NCBI GenBank assembly: GCA_033439765.1
Contig: JAULSN010000006.1
Span: 930,001 to 994,000 of the forward strand
DNA length: 64,000 nt
Source: Lasiosphaeria ovina
Lineage: Eukaryota > Ascomycota > Sordariomycetes > Sordariales > Lasiosphaeriaceae
Reading direction: 5' to 3'
This document shows, in pieces, positions 9,850 through 21,274 of the stretch. The stretch's first letter is position 1; the number at the start of each line of letters is the position of its first letter. Under the pieces are notes generated by a model. The model did no database searches and was not told the DNA's origin. It was given only the letters and a program-made list of their open reading frames with translations. Made by a program: the position numbers and the translations under genes.

Positions 9850-12339
9850 TCACGCAGCCTCGAGGACGATGCGCTCGCTCTTGCGGTGGACGTGCAGCGG
9901 GGCGGAGGACGGCACGACGAGGGTGGGCATGGACTGCTTGGTCTCGATGACGCGGCTGCGCATCATGCCCTTGGTGATGACGATGGGGCTCACCTTGACG
10001 GCGGTGGTGGCGGTGGCGGTGGTGGTGCTGGGGCTGCTGGCGGCGCTGCTGGCGGCGCGGGCAAGCATGATGCGCGGCGCTCCGCCGGTCGCCATGGCCG
10101 GTGGCATCTCGCGGCCGATGGTGGTCTTGAGCGGGCGTAGGAGCTGCCGCTGCTGGCGCGAGACGCTGATTTGGCGGGCGATGCTGATCTCGACCGCGGC
10201 CTTGAGCGCGGCGTCGCCCTGGTCGGCGGCCACCTCGGGCGACGCGGGCCGCGTGATATGCGTCTGCGTGGACGAGGCCGTCGACGAGGCCGACGACGAC
10301 ATGCTCCGCTTCGTGATGGTGCTGCTGGCCTCGCTCGACGTCGAGTTAGGCGGCGACACCATTTGCCACTGCGGCTCGGACGCGGCGGCGGGTCTGAAGC
10401 CGAGCGCCTGTCGCGCGGCCGCCGGCTCGTCGTCTTCGTCGGCCGCGACCCCTGAAGACACGCTCTGCGGCGAGTCGAGAATCAGACCCGATTCTTCGGG
10501 CCCAAAATGGAACGTGCCCGCTGCCTGCTGCGCCTGCTGTGCCCGCTGCGCCTGATGGGTCATGACCTGCTGTTCCCGGAGCTTCTCCACCTGGGCCGCA
10601 CGGTTGCGTTCGTCCATAGTCCGAGGTGAGACAATGGTGACCGTCTTGCGCTCCCTGCGCGTCGGGAGCTCCATTGAAGGCTTCGACTCGGGATCGAAGT
10701 CGGCTCTCGACGGCGACGGGAGGAGAGCTGGCGACGTGTTTGACCGCATTAGGGGAGAAGCTTTGGGGGGAGCTAGAGTGCCGGCCGCCGTAGACTGGCG
10801 CCCTGGCGTCGAAGGAAAGAGCGCAAAGGCTGGCGAAGTACCTCTACGCGGCCGGGTCTTGTGATTCCCTTCGCTCTCCTCGCTTATCTTGTCGTTTATC
10901 GTCTTCAGTTTTTCGAGAGTCGCCTGTCGCCTTTCGAGCAAGGATGATTTGTTGTTTCCTTGGGGGTTCAGTACGCCGCTAAACATGATGCTATATCGCT
11001 CGAGCCTGATATCGGGGATTTCAATGTCTAGGAGTCCGGGCCCGCCTAGAGAGGGGGCGGTAGGTTCAGGCTCCGAGGGGATCGACCAGATGGCTGCTGT
11101 GTTGGGTGGTTGCTGTTGGCGACTTGGCGGTACTGAAACCGTTTCTTCCATCCGAAGTTCTGTTTTTGATCTGGAAATCAGGGGCTTGTGCTTGGTCGAC
11201 TTCCTGGTCATGAAAGTGGTGGTCCTGGAGGGGCTGCTGTCCTTGTTCCGCGGTGAGGTGGTGGCCGTGGCTGTGGCCGTGGCTGTGGCCGTGACAGACA
11301 AGGTGCTGCCATTCGCACTGATTGCCTCTGCAATCTTGGCTGGTTCGGCATGTTTCCTGCTTCCGAACAGGGATCCGAATAGCCTCCTTTTCTGCGTCTT
11401 CTGCCTCTGGACGGGGGGTTCTGGTGTCCTCTGGGCTGGTAGTGGTGAGTAAACATCTCGTGGCTGTGGCTGCCAGCCGGTCTGGAAGCCGCTGGCGGAG
11501 TGGGAGGGACTCCCGAGGGCCATTCCGATCTGGATCTCGGCTGAGCTGAAAGAGACGGGTGTTGGCATCCTGGTGGGTACCGACGAGATGGGCATCGGAG
11601 ACCGCAAGCTGCCCGGACTGGACTCGGGGGTGGGGTATGCGCCGGCCCTGACACCGATTCGGTACGGCTTTAGCCCCTTTTTCCTGCCCATACCCATGCT
11701 GCCCAGCAGAGACATGTCGTCCTTGGAGAGCCTCTTCTCAAAGTTTGGCCGCGAATTTCCGTTCCAGCTGGGGGCGGGCCCAGACGAGGTACTTGGTCTC
11801 GCCAACATGACGGGCGGTCTTAAAACGAGTGGCGGGGGAGCAACAGCAACAGTGGTGGCGGCAACTGCTGTGATTGTTGTTGTTGTTGTGGTGGTGGTGG
11901 TGGTGGTGGTACTAGCAGTATTCTTTGGCGGAGGCGGAGGGGGGAGAGGACGATCGAGATAGGGATTTTTCCCGCCGGGAAAGCTGACGGGGGGGATGTG
12001 GGCGTTTTGAAGGCCAGGAGGGCCAGCGGCATCAGCAGCACTGCTTTCGACTAGCACCAGTGATCCTCCTGCTCCTCCTCCTCCACGTCCTCCAACGATA
12101 ATACCTCCACGCTGGCCCTGCTGCACCTGCACCTGCTGTAAGGCAGGCCCTGACACAGCAGAACCTTGTCTGCCTGGTCCATGCCCGTGGTCCAAGGGGG
12201 GGGCTGCCGGACCGTGCACGCCGCCGTCTTGGTGTTCCCCGACTCCTCCTGCATCATCATCGTGTTTTTGGCCAGCGCCACTTGTTGCCCTTGCTGTCAG
12301 GGCCCTCAGCGATCTGGAGCGCTTGACCGCTTTCAACAT
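9850..12339 (-). CDS. uncharacterised low-complexity 829-aa protein
   Basis: A single open frame from an ATG at 12339. Function unknown. The protein is rich in Ser, Thr, Pro, Ala and basic residues and looks largely disordered. It has a Pro run followed by a long Thr run near residues 135-155, a His/Lys/Ser-rich middle, and patches such as STKHKPLISRSKTELR. The C-terminal 100 residues are less simple, with the segment SIARQISVSRQQRQLLRPLK, which looks like a conserved motif. No signal peptide, membrane segment or known domain is visible. It could be a cytoskeletal or signalling scaffold, but nothing proves this. The GC-rich Gly/Pro/Thr codon runs also make long antisense frames here, which I regard as shadows. 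Confidence 0.68.
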   Translation of the reverse strand: MLKAVKRSRSLRALTARATSGAGQKHDDDAGGVGEHQDGGVHGPAAPPLDHGHGPGRQGSAVSGPALQQVQVQQGQRGGIIVGGRGGGGAGGSLVLVESSAADAAGPPGLQNAHIPPVSFPGGKNPYLDRPLPPPPPPKNTASTTTTTTTTTTTTITAVAATTVAVAPPPLVLRPPVMLARPSTSSGPAPSWNGNSRPNFEKRLSKDDMSLLGSMGMGRKKGLKPYRIGVRAGAYPTPESSPGSLRSPMPISSVPTRMPTPVSFSSAEIQIGMALGSPSHSASGFQTGWQPQPRDVYSPLPAQRTPEPPVQRQKTQKRRLFGSLFGSRKHAEPAKIAEAISANGSTLSVTATATATATATTSPRNKDSSPSRTTTFMTRKSTKHKPLISRSKTELRMEETVSVPPSRQQQPPNTAAIWSIPSEPEPTAPSLGGPGLLDIEIPDIRLERYSIMFSGVLNPQGNNKSSLLERRQATLEKLKTINDKISEESEGNHKTRPRRGTSPAFALFPSTPGRQSTAAGTLAPPKASPLMRSNTSPALLPSPSRADFDPESKPSMELPTRRERKTVTIVSPRTMDERNRAAQVEKLREQQVMTHQAQRAQQAQQAAGTFHFGPEESGLILDSPQSVSSGVAADEDDEPAAARQALGFRPAAASEPQWQMVSPPNSTSSEASSTITKRSMSSSASSTASSTQTHITRPASPEVAADQGDAALKAAVEISIARQISVSRQQRQLLRPLKTTIGREMPPAMATGGAPRIMLARAASSAASSPSTTTATATTAVKVSPIVITKGMMRSRVIETKQSMPTLVVPSSAPLHVHRKSERIVLEAA

Positions 12340-12996
12340 GGCTGCCGTTGATGCTGACGCGCTAGTGCCCTATGTGGGAAGTGTACCTGACTTTGCCGCA
12401 GCTAAACAATCGAACCGCCCAGTGGGCTACCCTGCCAGGGGCCGGTCCGCTGGGCACTGGCACTCTTCCACCACCCACTGCCACTGCAGCCACCGCTGTT
12501 TGGCTCCACCGAGGCGTGCGGGTGGGCGGCGAGGGGTAAGGTAGTCCAGGTACGGTAGTTACCTGAGGTGTAGGGTCCCTTTGGTGGTGCCTTGGGGCGT
12601 TTCGAAAATCGTCTAATCAGCTGGGGCGGAGGGAGGGGGGGGCGAATCGTCGGCGCCAGCCCACCTGCTGCAAATGAAGGGGATGCAATGCCCGAAAATG
12701 AACAGGCCAGCCTCATCTAAGGCATCAGACCAAACAGAGCGACAGAGGCTCCGAGACGGCCTCGACTGGCACGTTGGGCAAAAGACGGCGGGAGATTATC
12801 GCCTACATATCTTACGGGCTCATTTGCGCTTATTGCTCCCTGGGAGCGGCGCAAGGCACGCGAGCCTTGAGCCTGAAGTGTGAAGTGTCAGTCAACAAGA
12901 AAAAAAATGTAAACCTGAAGCCGTCCGTCTGTCTCGTCTCGGGTCCCGTCGCGACGAGCGGTTTTCCCTTCCAGAACACGCCAAACCCAAACATGA

Positions 12997-13034
<38 letters not shown>
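12997..13034. repeat. CTGAGC hexamer tandem repeat
   Basis: About six perfect copies of CTGAGC/GAGCCT in noncoding DNA. Confidence 0.9.
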
Positions 13035-13035
<1 letters not shown>

Positions 13036-15352
13036 GCGTCTGAGATCTGAAGGAGACGGCCACGCTGCGGGTATTTTCGCCAGAGGTTGATCAACAGCAG
13101 GGATATGGACGCCCCAAGTTCCCGCCTCAGGGATGCGAGATGCGAGATGCGAGGATGATGGGCAGTTTGTCGTCTGGCTCCCCCTGCGTTTTGGTGGCTT
13201 GAACGAACCATGAGGGGCTTGCGCTTGCGACCGGCCGAGAAAAGAAACCACTTTGCGGCGATCCTGGGGCAGTCTCGGCGAGGCGCCCTCGTGGAGTCGC
13301 TGAAGATTCTTGCTTCAGGTCTCCAAGACACCCTCCCACCAGAACCCCTCATCTCCCCCCGTCTTGTCCAACCAGGATACGTTGTGCTGCTGCTGTGTCA
13401 CACTGTCCGCTCGCTGCCGAACGCGACAACGGGGCGGACGCACAAACTACCGGACCGCCCCTACAGCCCGTGGAATCGCGAGCCTTCTTCGAATGCCAGA
13501 CGGAAACAGGCTCAATATGTCGGCCACTTGGTGATTTCCCGGAAACCAGAAACCACCCACTGCTGGGCCACAGCCAAGCTGCTGCATCCTTTCCTGCTCA
13601 CCTGACGGCAGACAAACCGCGGCAACAGGAACAGCAACATCAACACAGCGGCAGCCGTTCTGCTCCCTTATGTGAGCTGAGCTGAGGGGCAGCCCAGGCC
13701 CAGGAGTAGGACTGTCCTGTCAGCCAACGCTGTTCCCAGTGTAAGCTGCATCCCCCTTGCAGCTGCAAAGGCTTGGAAAAGGCCATTTTGCTGCAGGTAC
13801 GGAACAGCGAGAGAGCACGGCCGCGGCGAGATTTCTGCGATGATCCGAATTACAACCCGATGCTCTCTCCCACGGCCACCGCTGTCTGTTTGTGGCTAGG
13901 GTTGCGTGTTGGGCTAGGAAAGTTCTCATTCTCATCACACTCCGTAAGGCTGCCGTCCCGTAATTACAGTAGATATTGCGAAATCAGCTACCTTGGCGCC
14001 TCTCCAGCGGCTCTGAAAGAAGAGAGCTCACTCACATCCACTCGGTTCGTTCCGATATTCTTTTGGGAGAGTAAGCTGGCTGGCTGATTGTTCCCTGTGA
14101 CGTGGCAATGCCGCAATGCATCTAGGCTGTTTTAGATGACCAACTGCTGCTGTCGATTTGGTTACGCACTCTGCCGCTGCAACGCTGCTTCGGGATTTTA
14201 AAATTAGAGGACCTAAGAGCTCTTTGTTGGTGCGGCTTCAGCCAACCAACCACTGCACCTCCCAAGGTCAAGGCAATAAAGTGAACAATCGGTGAGATGA
14301 GGCGCACACCAGAGATTCTCATATTCCCGCCATACATAGCCGGTTGTCGGCGAAAGGTCTCTCGTGTTAATCTGGCCACCTTTGGTTTATGCGGATTTGC
14401 CACCAATGGCATGTCTATAGCGCTTGGAGATGTATGTATACGGTTTCCTTTCATATACAACATTGCTGATAGCAGTTTGATTGTGCCAAACTTGACGTGG
14501 TCACTGGTCAGGGCTGTAAGTGAGCCATATTTCGTCCCGTACCCGAAAGACACAACAGTCTTCCTTCTCGGCGTGCTGCGAACGTAAATGTTCATCGTCG
14601 GAGACTCGGACGACAATCGCATGTCGGACTGTTGCGAGTCGACAGGGTCCTCGATGCCAAGAGCTCGGTTTCGAACTGGCGACAGGGGGTCGGCGTCCGA
14701 TTCTCAACGCTTAGCCAACGTCTCAGAAATACAAATCCTGGACAGCGTTGGAGCTGTGGCGGCGGTGGATCTGGCTGGCTTCTACTGAGTAATGCACCCG
14801 AGAAAAGGCACAAGAAGCGGCTTGCGGTCATCGACAGCAACAATAACAAGGTCCGGATTCCGGTGCTGTGTGGGATCGATTACCCGCTTGGACGGAGCAT
14901 CGGCGGATAAATCAGGCTCGATCTCGACCTTCTAGAAACCTTGTTTGAGCAGCACCAGCCCTGGAAGGGTTGTGGTCGGGAGGGAAATCTCCCCGCCTAT
15001 TGAACCCTGGGCGGGCTCCCGACGTTGAACCCACGGCGTCCATCGTTGACGATTCTCAGATCAGATCTGCCTCCGGAGATCCTTGTCTCAGACTTGTGCC
15101 AGCAGCATGAACCTTCTGTCTGGCGATCTCTTCCTCAAGTCCATCGCGTGGATAAACTTGGGAGCGGACCGATGGCGGAAGGTGATTCGCACTGCCTAGG
15201 CTCGCGCCAGGTACGGATACTACTTTGACCGTCATCTGTCAGACCGCGCCGCAGAGAAATTTCCGTGGAATCAAAAAGGCGAAAATATTCGAGTGTCCGC
15301 CCGTGTTGGTTCCGAGCTTCCGCCGATAGGAAATGAGCCCCTCGAATGTCGG

Positions 15353-15381
<29 letters not shown>
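15353..15381. repeat. (ATA)n microsatellite
   Basis: About nine to ten ATA/AAT units in intergenic DNA. Confidence 0.9.
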
Positions 15382-15384
<3 letters not shown>

Positions 15385-16364
15385 AAGTGACAAGTGGAAA
15401 CAGAATGGCGTCTACCAACTTGGCCGTCGCTTGGCAGTCTCCAGACGAATACGCGTGTGTGTACCTGCCACTTGGATTTGATGTAGGTACACTAAATAGT
15501 CATTTCAGTAAATACAATCCGCCCCTTTAACTGCCCTTGCCATCGGGACTGGCGACAGATATGCTACAAGGCAGCAGGTCACAACAGGCACGCCGACGTG
15601 CAGACATCCTGGGGAGCATCTGAATCTGAGGGGGCCTCATCTAGCATGGCTTTCGGACTCTCGCGTGGTTGACTTGCGAGGGTGTGTTGCTGCGCCTGAC
15701 TGTTTCCGAGAAAGGTGCGAGAGAATGATGGCAATGACGCTCCATCCTAGGCCCTCGCCATGTTGTTGCATTTGTCTCCCTTTTGAGTTCGAAACGGTCA
15801 GGCTTCTAGAAGCAAAAGAAAACAGCGCCTTGCAGTTGCAGGACGACGACCTGGCCAGAGACAGACAGACGGGATGGGATGCAAGGCACTCGGACGGAAA
15901 TAGATAGAGAGACTTGACGCATCCAGTCTGCAACGGTTGCGGCAGAGCTTAGTGTAACCAGAGAAAGAGAGACAGCCATTTCGGCTACTCCCGTCCTCAC
16001 GCCGTTGTTTGTCACCTTCTTGGTTTCGAGTTTGGTTGCAGAAACCAAAGACAATGATTACGTAAGGTAAGATAGAAATGCCAAGCACAGCGAAACCCCT
16101 CCTCCATCCAAGGCAAGCAAGCATCGGCCCCCGGGCGCTGGCGGGGTAATTAATTACTACGCCTGTGAGGAGAAAGAGGTTCCAAAACCTACCTCTCTGT
16201 TCCGCCTCCACAATCATCATCATCACCAGATCTGCGCACTGCAGTTCCTCGCCGTCCTAGCTAAGCACCCATTACCACATCGCTCTCTGTGGGCAGTCTT
16301 TCTTTGTTACTACCTTTCCCCCTTCTACTTCGCAGACAAGAGAACACACAGCCGCCCGCCCATC

Positions 16365-17211
16365 ATGTCCTGGCAAGGTCCGTTTTAATCATGGCTTCTC
16401 CATGGCGACCCCGCCTTTGACTTACTTTGGGAAACGGGAAGAACTAACTCGCAACGCCTGCAGCTTATGTCGATACAAGGTACGAAAATTAAACACAAGA
16501 GGGTTTCTGCGTTCGCATACGCTTTGCGGCACGCTGCCGCCCCTCTACCCTCCAAACCATCGGCACCCGCCCGCGATAGGAAGCATGTTGGCTTTTTGGG
16601 CGGGAACCGCGAGTTGTCCGAGGAGCTTAAGCCTGTGTGCTAACGATGGGTTGTAACCAGCCTTGTTGGCACGGGCCACCTCAACAAGGCCGCCATCATC
16701 AGCGCTGCCGGCGACAGCACCTGGGCTTCGACGCCTGACTTCGTGGTACGAGATTACCTCTACCCCCCTTCTCGCCGGTGCAGAGTCTTCGAAACGGGTC
16801 TGGGGGTCAAAGTCTGACCATATATCATATTAATAGGTAGAACCCGAGGAGATGGCTGAGATCTCCAAGATCCTGGCAGAGGAAGGGAATGGCCCCGCAG
16901 TAACCAAGGCCTTCCAGGAGAGATTTAAGGTCGCCGGTGTTCGATATATGGCGTACGACATCCAGGACCGACATCTCTACGGCCGTGAGGTACTGAACCT
17001 ATCTTTTGTTATACTCTCCCGAAACCAAGCGAGATCGTGGTACGCTGACTCGAGATGACGGGACTTTTTTCTCTAGGGACGGACCGGAGTCATCGTCGTC
17101 AAGACGAAACAGGCCATTCTCATTGGCTACTACGACGAGGAGGGCGTAGTCGGCAACGCGACAACAACCGTCGAGGCGCTCGCAGACTACCTGATCCAGC
17201 AGGGCTACTGA
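16365..17211 (+). CDS. profilin
   Basis: Five exons: 16365-16377, 16464-16479, 16661-16745, 16837-16989 and 17077-17211, giving 133 aa. Profilin binds monomeric actin and poly-proline proteins such as formins and supplies ATP-actin for filament growth in the cytoplasm. The N-terminus [20 protein letters not shown] and the C-terminus [11 protein letters not shown] are characteristic of the family, and the length is normal. The first two exons are only 13 and 16 nt, a layout that ORF-based gene finders easily miss. Introns have GT...AG ends with clear CTAAC (near 16447 and 16640) or CTGAC (near 16814) branch points. Confidence 0.97.
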
Positions 17212-17839
17212 ATCTGTGACTGCTCGTGTCAAGCCGTTGATAGCGTGAGAACTGTCGGCACCGCGATTAGTACTCTCGGCGTCGAAATAGACGGTCCCTA
17301 CAGATAGGGAAGAACAGCAGGGAGGGGAGCTAGGCCGCGAGCCAGAAACGTTTAGAGAGAGATTCGATTCGATGCGCGCGGGCAGGTTATTTTCCTTTGT
17401 CTTTTTAGCTAGGTCAAGCAGAACATGCTCCGAGCCAGGATCCTGCATATGGAGGCTTCTGCTTTCGACCCTCACGGAATGCCCCTTTCCCCCATTTGAC
17501 GCTTTCATCAGATAAAGCGAGTCTGTCGCCGGGTGATACCTAGATATACTACGCTGCGTTCCTTTCCCATATTGAGTGCCTTGTCCACCACTCCCCGTCT
17601 ATCGGTATTACAATCATATCCTTACACACATCATTTATTAAAACACGGGTATAATGCTTTCCAACGCCATCAACTCCCGGGAATTGGAGCCTGACCGGGC
17701 GCTTCCCCTCTACCCACTCCGCGTCTAGCGGCGGGGCGGAACCTGGGGGACAAGTACCGGGTAGTCGAAATCGAAAAAAACATCTGCTGGGCGATGCGGA
17801 TAAGCTGGGCTAGGCGACGCCTCCTCTGGGTCTCGTAAA
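17212..17839. other. convergent 3' region between profilin and GOT1
   Basis: The two genes face each other, so this region should hold both 3' UTRs. No gene seen. Confidence 0.55.
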
Positions 17840-18606
17840 TCATACAGGCAGCTCGGCGTTTCGTCTCCCGAGGCCGCTCCGGTCAACCAGGAGACCGATG
17901 TAGGGGCCTATGACCGGTATGTTCCGTGCGAAGCCGGCTATCGTGCCGAGGAAGTCGCCGAAGAGGATGAAGATGCCGTAGAGCTCGACCAGGAATCCGA
18001 TCAGCGGCCATTTAAGGAGGATCAGGGCTAGCCCGGCGAAGAAGGCCGCCGTCCCCTTGGCCTTTTGCTTGCGCGCGAAGAATAGGAGCGTCTTGGCCGG
18101 GCCGATGATGATTGTCAAGCCGATGAGGAAGAGAATCTAGGTTCAGAGCTGTCAGTAGAGGCCCAAGGCAACTAGTGGTAAGGGGGAGGGAGGGGGGTTA
18201 ATCGTACATTTCCCATCGCCAACATGGCCCGGTCAAAGAAGAGCACGACTCCGCCGATCAGGAAAAAGCCACCTAGTCAGCAAATCTGTCAGCCTCGTGG
18301 GGAATTTGAGTTCAGCAGCCACTTGCTGCATGCAGCTTCGTCCCATCTTTTATCTGTCAGGGGCCGCGTCGCGCAGGCCGGGCAGCCGTGCGGCCGGGGC
18401 CGAGGGCGCATCGGGTGCTTGATTCGGGGGGAGGACTGCGTTGTCACCTACCGCCAGAGCAAAAGGCCACCCCGATTTCTACGCAAAAAGGACACGAATT
18501 AGCCTCTCTCTTTGGATACCATGGGAAGGGACCCGCGCGCGCAATAGACACCATAGCCAGCGGGTCATGTAGGTAAAATCATACTTTGGGAGTCGGATAA
18601 CCACAT
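17840..18606 (-). CDS. GOT1: Got1 family Golgi vesicle-transport membrane protein
   Basis: Four exons on the minus strand: 18606-18585, 18478-18452, 18272-18208 and 18136-17840, giving 136 aa. Got1 is a small tetraspanning protein of ER/Golgi membranes needed for vesicle traffic and COPII-related transport. The start MWLSDSQKIG, the segment LFFDRAMLAMGN (near residues 27-38) and the following LFLIGLTIIIGP are typical of Got1. Four hydrophobic stretches fill most of the chain. Length matches the family (about 138 aa). The start codon lies in a 22-nt exon, and exon 2 is only 27 nt. The largest plain open frame starts inside exon 4 at a TTG and misses the first 44 residues. Confidence 0.95.
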
Positions 18607-20298
18607 GGTGGGCATTATGGGCGGTTTCGGACAGACACGATATCCGAGTCGAAGGGGCGGGGAGGGGAGAAGAGGAATAAACTAGAATATTAAAGAGCTA
18701 AAACAAATCAAAGCTTGAGAAAAAATACAGGTCGTGATGCCTCTATTTCCTTTGTGGAATTATTACACGTGGAGTCGAACCAACAAAAAGTGTCTTGTTG
18801 GATCTGAAGTGAGAAGGGGTAAAAAAAAAGTTCCATCACCTGTTGGCGGCACCCACCCCCGGCCCCCGTTCCCCTCTTTACGCGGCGGCGTGCACACGCG
18901 CCACGAACAGGGACACGAAGCCCGTTCTAACACCCGACAAACCAAAGCTTATTTCCTTTGACCAGGGGGAGGTGTGGTGCGGTCGCCCGCCCGCCCGCCG
19001 CCGCCCCGAGCCTTCTGTGGGTGAGTGGCCGCCAGGCGGCCAAGGCTGCCGGCCCGGCACCTAAAGAGCGAGCTTCCTCCCCCCCTTCCTGAAGGATCCC
19101 AATTCAAAACGACCCCCACTGACAGTCCAGGGCAAAGGATCATTGGCCGCCACGATGGGTGTGAGCCCCAAGCCCAAGCTCCACACATTACACAGTATAT
19201 CTTCAGGGCAAAAAACTCACACGAGGGTTGTTCCTGGGAGATTTTCCAACAAACGAAATGTGAATCCGCACCCGCTCCTTTTCCTTCCTCCCCCCCATCC
19301 ATTGGTCACGAACGCCTCGACGATGCAAGGAGATGCCTGCCTGCCAGCCAAGTCCAGCACATACCCCATCCCCTCTTACATTCGACAGCGACATGATTGA
19401 ACATTCTTTGATGTCGTCCAGAGGGAAGGACGAGTGCTGGCCGGCTGACGGAGCAAGTGACAAATGCATTGCCATCAAAACTGACATCGGCGATCATGAG
19501 GATGAAATGGAATCGTGTCAGTAGCCGTCAAACAACAATGTACAGTACGTATCAAGGGAATCAAAATGGTATTATCATCCCCTTTGTGTGTCTTCTATTC
19601 TCCACTCCCAATGCCCTCGCCATCCCTTCTCCCTCCGTCCCACCCTTTCTGCATTGCCACGACGGCTCTAGCATCTTGCTGGAGCAACTGAGCGCGATTC
19701 CACTGCCGTTTGTGCTCGGTGGTCTGTCGCGCATATTCTTTTATATGTTATGGCATACAGCAATTGTACTTCATTTGACCGCAATAAGCCGGAGCGTCGA
19801 CTGTCATCTTGCTCTCGAAAGGCAGCGAGTGCGTAGTTGGGGCTTGACTTTGCTGGTCGTACATGACTTTTTTTTCTTGTCCTGATTAATAGATAGTGGC
19901 GGACCTCTGTTGTATGTATGGTATCAATGTCGAAACGTTCCTCGTTCTAGCTTATGTGCAATAATACCGACCCTCTAGCGACTCTCCTTTTTTTTCGCTC
20001 TGGAAAAATAAGATATATCTCTCTGATATCTCTGTGATATGGGAGGAAACGCCTTCGTAATTAGAACCGAATTTTCCCACCAAACGCCGTGACGATGGAC
20101 TGCACCCATTCAGAGCAAACTCCGCGCAGCCGCCTGTATCTCGGCTTGCTTCTTGATTCTCCTAGAACACCGGGAGTGGGGAAAGAACAAATGCCCAAAT
20201 TCCAATCGTAACAGTAGCTAACCAACTCCCAATGGCCCCGCGACAGGGACATGTAATGTGAATGCTTGGTCCATAACCAAGCCCAGTATGCAGATTCA
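18607..20298. other. 1.7 kb intergenic region
   Basis: GOT1 promoter side plus the 3' side of IES6. It has C-rich and G-rich blocks at 18840-19090. Open frames here overlap one another on both strands and show no domain or splice evidence. I see no supported gene. Confidence 0.5.
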
Positions 20299-20922
20299 CT
20301 ACTTCAACACTGTCTGGGCACCTCTTGCCTCGAGGTACTGCTCGCCCAGGCCCGGCGGCAGACTCCTGATGGTGGCAAAGACCTCTTTGTCGTGGTAGCG
20401 GAGCTTGGTCTTGGGATCCAGGTACGGCGCCGGCAGCCCCGTGACGTCGCAGTAGTGCCGCAGCGGCGCGAGGCTCGGGGCGCTCTCGATGTTGGTGTAC
20501 GTCACACTGGGTGCCGTCGACAGGCCGGCCCCCACCGCGCCGGCGCCGGCGCCGCCGTTAGCGGCCCGGGACGGATTAAGGCTCTTCTCGAGCACCAGTT
20601 TCGACAGGCTCCGCGACGCCTGGGCCAGGTTCGGCTGCAGGCTGTTGCCGTTAGCGGAGGGCACGGCGGGGGTGGAGGTGCCGCTAGTGGACAGGCCGTC
20701 GTCGACAGCCGGTGTCGCGGCGCCGCTGGCATTCTGCGGGGTGGCTATGACAGAGGCTTCCTTGCGCGAGGCGTCGCCGAGGATCGTCTTGATGTTCTTG
20801 TTGCGCCGCTGGTTCGGGCGCCAGTGCGGGTTGCGGAACGTCTTGTGGATCGAGTGGATGTCGAGCTGCTCAATCACTGCCAGGTGCGCCGCTTGCGCTG
20901 CCTGCGCTTCTGGATTCGACAT
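20299..20922 (-). CDS. IES6: INO80 complex subunit Ies6
   Basis: Single exon, 207 aa from the first ATG at 20922; an in-frame GTG at 21003 would add 27 residues and is not needed. Ies6 is a subunit of the INO80 chromatin remodeller and pairs with Arp5 in a module required for nucleosome sliding. The YL1 C-terminal domain is clear at about residues 153-182 (PLRHYCDVTGLPAPYLDP followed by KTKLRYHD). The N-terminal part has a conserved basic segment, NPHWRPNQRRNKNIKTILGD (31-50). The middle (55-145) is a Ser/Ala/Gly-rich linker. Its partner ARP5 starts 1.36 kb away on the other strand, with DAD4 between them. Confidence 0.93.
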   Translation of the reverse strand: MSNPEAQAAQAAHLAVIEQLDIHSIHKTFRNPHWRPNQRRNKNIKTILGDASRKEASVIATPQNASGAATPAVDDGLSTSGTSTPAVPSANGNSLQPNLAQASRSLSKLVLEKSLNPSRAANGGAGAGAVGAGLSTAPSVTYTNIESAPSLAPLRHYCDVTGLPAPYLDPKTKLRYHDKEVFATIRSLPPGLGEQYLEARGAQTVLK

Positions 20923-21274
20923 GGCCTTGGGCTGTGGTGGTGCGGGCGATGCGATGTGACTGGTGGTTTCTGTTTGGCTGCGTTCTCGAGATGTTGCGCT
21001 CACCAGCGAAGCTCTTACGCTGTTGGGGGTGTCTTGGGGGGAAGCTCTGTCGATTATGCCGGTTCTGACCGCTCTGGGAAGGGCCGTCCTCGCACTGTCG
21101 ACGCGCTCCGCGCTGCTTGCTCAACCCCGCCAAAAGACGTGGGTCTAAGTCGAGTCGCGGGTTCCGTCTTGTTGGGCTGGATGTCTGAAGAGGAATCAAT
21201 AACATCCAAGTTGCGTCGACGGGAGCTGGAAGATATTCCTCGATACAAACAGCTTGATTGCAGCGAAGCTAGTC
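20923..21274. promoter_or_regulatory. bidirectional promoter of IES6 and DAD4
   Basis: 352 bases separate the ATGs of two divergent genes, so both transcripts must start here and the genes may share control elements. No named binding site can be assigned. Confidence 0.5.

Larger units (their letters stand above)
12340..16364. other. 4 kb intergenic region without supported genes
   Basis: Contains a CTGAGC hexamer repeat (12997-13034) and an ATA repeat (15353-15381). A 166-codon minus-strand frame at 14122-14622 has no recognisable feature and is not accepted as a gene. The last 100 bases before 16365 are pyrimidine-rich, as expected for a fungal core promoter of a highly expressed gene (profilin). 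Confidence 0.5.

Noticed and set aside
9827..10555. 242-codon plus-strand frame
   Set aside because: Antisense to the 829-aa gene; low-complexity mirror of its repeats.
14122..14622. 166-codon minus-strand frame
   Set aside because: No recognisable motif, no splice or promoter support, and competing frames on the other strand.
14655..14690. tRNA T-loop-like word (TTTCGAAC)
   Set aside because: No matching acceptor, D or anticodon stems could be drawn around it.
15004..15080. Sequence resembling the 3' half of a minus-strand tRNA (TTGAACCCACG)
   Set aside because: The rest of a cloverleaf is missing; no consistent 7-bp acceptor stem.
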